A stretch of 64,000 bases of DNA from an uncultured Verrucomicrobia subdivision 3 bacterium (GTDB taxonomy: Bacteria; Verrucomicrobiota; Verrucomicrobiia; Limisphaerales; UBA11358). Both the position numbers and the translations under genes were made by a program. Location: assembly GCA_903889895.1 (NCBI GenBank), contig CAISYZ010000038.1, forward strand, positions 1-64,000, given 5' to 3'. Below, one piece after another: positions 61,101-64,000 of the stretch; within the stretch, counting starts at the first letter, position 1; every line of letters starts with the position of its first letter. The notes beneath the pieces were generated by a model. The model worked only from the letters and a program-made list of their open reading frames with translations, did not search any database and was not told the origin of the DNA.

Positions 61101-64000
61101 TAGCTAGCACAATATCCGCCGGCGTTGGTTCCGGTGACACCCTTACGCTATCCGGATTAATCACCGGAACCGGTGGCCTGACCAAGGTCGGCGCGGGCAC
61201 CTTGAAATTTAACATCGCGAACAGCTACAGCGGCAACACGACCGTTAGCGGCGGCACGCTGGCGCTGGGAGCCAGCAGCGGTATCAGCAGTTCCCCCAAT
61301 ATCACTGTTGCCAGCGGAGCGATCTTGGATGTGTCAGCCATCAGTGGCTTCACCTTGGGCGGCAGCCAGATTCTGTATGGCGGCGGCACCAACAACGGCT
61401 CGCTCAACACCAGCTCCGGCACGAAAATCTACGCGGGCACGGACGGCGGTTATGGCACCAACACCGTCGTCGGCAACCTGACGCTGGCTTCCGGTGCGGT
61501 TTGCTATTTCGATCTGGGAACCGTGTATAACGGCGCCAATGACGAAATCGTGGTGACGGGCAATCTCACGAACAATGCCAATTATATTCATATCAAGGCT
61601 CCGAGCACTGCGGTGGGCATGGATCAGTCTGCCGACTATGTTCTCTTCAGCGCCGCCAATATTGTGGGGACCTTCCCTGTCGCGCCGGTTTGGGATGTGA
61701 CGCCCACCAATTCGACCCATTTCCGGATTGTGACGACCAGCACAAATGTCACACTGCACTATGATGCGGGCTTGACGATGCCCAGCGGCGCGGGCAATCC
61801 GGTGACCGTGACGCGCAATCAAACCACTCCCATCAGTGTCACCGTTATTCCGGGCACCTACACGGTCAACACTGTGGTCGTGAATGCGAGTTTGCTGGGT
61901 GGATCCAGCGCACTTTCTCTGGTTCTGTCCAACAACAATGTTTACACCAATGCCATCATCATTCCGCCGACCGCCACGGTTGGCGTCGCGACCTTGCCGG
62001 TCACCATCACCGATGTGAACACATTCTTCGGTCTGACGAACATTCCTGTGACGGTTGTCGTGGCGAACCAGGTGTGGAATGGTGGTTCGCTGACCGACAA
62101 CAACTGGACCAGCAACCCGAACTGGACGAGCGGGGCGGGGCCGGCCTATGCGGGTGATAGTGTGACTTTTGACGGCAGCACGCGGTTGACGCCCAGTGTG
62201 AACACCAATTACAGCCTCACCGGGCTGACGTTTAACAGCACGGCGGGCAGTTTCACCATCGGGACCGCCAACAGCAGCGCGCTGACGCTGACGGCGGGTG
62301 GCGTGGTCAACAATTCGGCCAATGCCCAGATCCTCAATGTGCCGGTCACCTTGAGCGCGGCGCAAACGTTGAATGCGGCCGCCGGCCCGTTGACTTTGGG
62401 ACAAAATCTCACCAACGGTGGTTACTTGGTCACCGTGAGCGGTATTTCCAACACTGTTGTGAGCGGAGCAATCGTCGGCGCGGGCGGACTGGCCATCACC
62501 GGCACCGGCAACCTGTCGTTGGCTGGCACCAATACTTATAGCGGGGCAACGACGGTGAGCAGCGGCAGTCTAACTGTGGCCCCCACCGGTTTGCTGGGCA
62601 CAAATACGGTGACGGTCAACACCAGCACGCTAAATGTGGTCGGCACGAGCACGAACAACGGATTGGACACGATTGGCGGCACCGCTGGTGTCGCGGTGCT
62701 GAACATCGCGGGTGGCAATCTTCAAGCCAACGACCATTCCGGTCAGTTGTATAATTCAGGACTGGTGCTCAGCACTGTCGCCGGTGCGGCAGGCGATATC
62801 CAGATGAGTTCCGGCACCCTGGGAGTGTATGATCAGCTCGGCATCGGCCAGTCGGCCTTCGGCGGGTATAGCCAGAGTGGCGGCACGACCACCATCGGCG
62901 GATTTATCGCGCTGGGTGGAACTGCTGGCGGTGGCGTCTTTAACCAAAGTGGCGGCACAGTCAACATGACCGGCTCGTCGGCGACGCTTGGCTACAGCGT
63001 GACCAGTTCCATCGGGGTCATGAATTTGAGCGGGACGGCGGTGTTCAACGCCAATCCGAACGGCGGGGCTTTCGGCGGCGGTATTTGGCCGGGCGAAGTG
63101 GGAACCGGCATCTTAAATGTTTCCGGTAGCGCGTCATTGGTCATTCCGCACGACGGTTTGGTTTTGGGCAAAGGCAATGTTGCCGGTAACGGCACAGTGA
63201 ATTTGCTCGGTGGCACGGTCACGGCGAATTCTGTTTACAAAGGCACCGGCACCGGCACGTTGAATTTCAACGGCGGCACGCTTAAAGCGAATATGGCGAC
63301 CAATGCTTTCGTGTCGGGATTGACTGCGGCCTACATTTACACCAACGGTGCGGTCATTGATTCCGGCGGTTATAACATCACGATTCCGCAAACCTTGCTG
63401 CCACCCACAGGCTATGGCGTGCAGTCCATCACCGTGGCCACGGGAGGGGCGGGCTACATTGAAACGCCAATTGTGATCATCACCAATATCAGCGCCAGTG
63501 GCAGTGGCGCGACGGCGGTGGCCAATATTTCCGGCGGCGTGGTCACAAGCATCACGGTTACCTGCCCGGGTCAAGGTTACGGCAGCAGCGATATTCTGGG
63601 CGTGTCCATCATCGGCGGTGGCGGCAGCGGGGCGAGTGCAAACACGCCTGGGCTAATCCCGAATGCGGGCGGCGGTTTGACCAAGGTGGGTAACGGCACT
63701 TTGTCCTTGGGCACCGGCAATACCTATTCGAGCGATAATTTAACCTTCACCAACACGACCGCTGTGCTGGGCGGAACTTTGAACTGGAACTATGCCACTT
63801 TGAGTTACCCGGGGCATTTGGTTGTCAGCAATGGCACCTTTGCCTTGGATGCTTCCAGTGGGGCCTCGTATTCACCGGTTAATGTGACGTTACAGACCAA
63901 TGCGGCGGTGACGATTGCCTATGGCAGCGCCAGCCCTGGCAGCTTTACGCCGATTACGGCGGGCGGCAGCCTCGTTTCTTCGGGCACCAACATCATCAAC
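58130..64000 (+). CDS. Giant autotransporter-associated beta-strand-repeat protein with LamG-like domain, 3' end outside the window
   Basis: 1957 codons are open from the ATG at 58130 to the right edge. A signal peptide (WLALLLATVLAPMPSVFAA) is followed by Asn/Thr/Gly-rich beta-helix sequence. The autotransporter-associated beta-strand repeat pattern recurs many times: GLVKAGSGTLVLSGPNTYTG (about residue 140), KMGASTLTLNGTAANTYTG, LTKVGAGTLKFNIANSYSGN and GLTKVGNGTLSLGTGNTYS. A concanavalin/LamG-like domain is inserted at about residues 182-409 (VLYMSFDNV, WTVAMWIKTTT, NWHFVVMTC, GLIDEVSIYNTTLSQAQVQN). Such proteins are cell-surface or secreted. Whether it ends in a barrel, a PEP-CTERM or another sorting domain lies outside the window. 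Confidence 0.9.
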   Translation, partial: MNTTPHYTKNTKFAQSRWLALLLATVLAPMPSVFAANGTWTNSVGGSWATAANWTNSVIAAGSGNTADFSELSLGTAPTVTLDGAQTIGNMIFGDQGNTYGWTLNTGTGGPLTLAGGTPTITVNNQTTTVGVGLAGSAGLVKAGSGTLVLSGPNTYTGNTIVTNGTLKLPTPVVNASTVPTPVLYMSFDNVVTGTATNVINDGSGGSVMNGTLVGSASIVSGGRLGGNCLSIPATLNAGYVAITNSVVLFSGSTTWTVAMWIKTTTAGGVYLYQGNGGWNNTGGANTIFHLNNGGNNGAGSGMGLDTRGGTAGGVSYGRGWESGSTTINDGNWHFVVMTCNANNTHVSYVDGNVDAWSEDTWSGAAGGTNVWIGACGETGDGVAGLNGLIDEVSIYNTTLSQAQVQNLMAAGTVPAASPVSVAASSTLNLNGCSQIVAGLSGTGTVDSTLAAGTPMLAVNTTTASTFGGVIANTAGNLSLAKMGASTLTLNGTAANTYTGATIVNGGTLIEDFANATSPNNLINSSSTLVLGGGTFQVKQKSATATSQTFAGTTVNPGTTAVIGTQVTSGALSLALGAITQNVGGAVDFTTPTGGSITTTSPNVNGILGGWATTGNTVSSTTTGDWAATNGSGQIVTYTGYTPISASASSTPSLTGSSTQNWLCGALNGANNVTTLSASATINSLVGQGDINIPSGDTLTVNSGGIILRGVARWILNNNAGNSTGTAKIASGLATGDLYVHTPNTAASWTIWPNIVDGSVPTTLIKDGPGLVYLGNNNTYTAGTLVNGGTLSVNKGGGTGGIRGVATVNPGATLQFNAVDAGGYTVNLCVNAININGGTLANTSGGNEGYLYDLNLTGGTVTSTGGNFVFSAQSTPVYGINTLASSQGSLISAPIHFNGLGFFNVAQGTVPNGIDLTVSGIINNSTGIFKNGAGTILLSGVNTFAGGWTNNSGTVIVGNNAAFGTGPVAFSGGSISNNAGTSYTLVNSINLASTISAGVGSGDTLTLSGLITGTGGLTKVGAGTLKFNIANSYSGNTTVSGGTLALGASSGISSSPNITVASGAILDVSAISGFTLGGSQILYGGGTNNGSLNTSSGTKIYAGTDGGYGTNTVVGNLTLASGAVCYFDLGTVYNGANDEIVVTGNLTNNANYIHIKAPSTAVGMDQSADYVLFSAANIVGTFPVAPVWDVTPTNSTHFRIVTTSTNVTLHYDAGLTMPSGAGNPVTVTRNQTTPISVTVIPGTYTVNTVVVNASLLGGSSALSLVLSNNNVYTNAIIIPPTATVGVATLPVTITDVNTFFGLTNIPVTVVVANQVWNGGSLTDNNWTSNPNWTSGAGPAYAGDSVTFDGSTRLTPSVNTNYSLTGLTFNSTAGSFTIGTANSSALTLTAGGVVNNSANAQILNVPVTLSAAQTLNAAAGPLTLGQNLTNGGYLVTVSGISNTVVSGAIVGAGGLAITGTGNLSLAGTNTYSGATTVSSGSLTVAPTGLLGTNTVTVNTSTLNVVGTSTNNGLDTIGGTAGVAVLNIAGGNLQANDHSGQLYNSGLVLSTVAGAAGDIQMSSGTLGVYDQLGIGQSAFGGYSQSGGTTTIGGFIALGGTAGGGVFNQSGGTVNMTGSSATLGYSVTSSIGVMNLSGTAVFNANPNGGAFGGGIWPGEVGTGILNVSGSASLVIPHDGLVLGKGNVAGNGTVNLLGGTVTANSVYKGTGTGTLNFNGGTLKANMATNAFVSGLTAAYIYTNGAVIDSGGYNITIPQTLLPPTGYGVQSITVATGGAGYIETPIVIITNISASGSGATAVANISGGVVTSITVTCPGQGYGSSDILGVSIIGGGGSGASANTPGLIPNAGGGLTKVGNGTLSLGTGNTYSSDNLTFTNTTAVLGGTLNWNYATLSYPGHLVVSNGTFALDASSGASYSPVNVTLQTNAAVTIAYGSASPGSFTPITAGGSLVSSGTNIIN

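Overview
The window looks like chromosomal DNA from a Verrucomicrobiota-type bacterium. This is an inference: there is no rRNA or ribosomal marker here. It rests on fairly GC-rich DNA, secreted pectinases with Asn/Thr-rich Ig-like tails, a giant autotransporter-type beta-strand-repeat protein, two hybrid LacI/AraC (XylR-type) regulators and many sugar-acid genes. Gene content points to a plant-pectin degrader.

Layout. 1-3519 (minus): potassium pump genes kdpF-kdpA-kdpB, with kdpB cut by the window edge and an extra 27-codon membrane ORF ahead of kdpF. 3.7-8.9 kb: an Lnt-like acyltransferase with a hairpin leader, a DJ-1/PfpI protein, an OmpA-domain protein, a decayed reading frame, an outer-membrane protein with a duplicated 58-residue unit, and a lone nuoA. 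8.9-11.6 kb: a small secreted-type or structural protein of unknown function (protein A) with 21-nt periodic DNA upstream, and a cardiolipin-synthase-type enzyme. 11.7-31 kb: pectin degradation. It holds SGNH esterases, a DUF4450-type protein, a XylR-type regulator divergent from the operon GH28 - MFS - GH43 - GH28, then on the minus strand a CE12-type esterase, a GH28 with Fn3-like tail and a 1400-residue CE8 pectin methylesterase. 31.2 kb: tRNA-Val(GAC).

31.6-45.0 kb is the metabolic centrepiece: two convergent operons that I read as branched-sugar (apiose-type) catabolism. The plus-strand operon has a RuBisCO-like protein, a DUF1537 kinase, an Asp/Glu-racemase-family protein and a BASS-type transporter broken by one in-frame TGA. 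The minus-strand operon has a FucI-like isomerase, split transketolase, FGGY kinase and an RbsB-DUF2291-RbsA-RbsC importer. The set matches the known D-apiose/apionate enzymes (OiaK, OiaX/OiaT, AptA/AptB, AplK). Apiose is a pectin sugar (rhamnogalacturonan II, apiogalacturonan), so this fits the pectinases upstream.

45.1-51.2 kb (plus): a sialidase-fold/YwqK fusion, Fe-type alcohol dehydrogenase, DapA-family aldolase, PdxA2 and a second DUF1537 kinase, a likely four-carbon sugar-acid route. 51.2-56.2 kb: AraC regulator, GH2 glycosidase, second XylR-type regulator. 56.2-57.8 kb: a small XRE protein, a block of ten degenerate 21-nt repeats and protein B, which resembles protein A in layout. This repeat/protein arrangement, present twice, is the least explained structure in the window. 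58.1 kb to the end: a truncated autotransporter-associated beta-strand-repeat protein with an inserted LamG-like domain.
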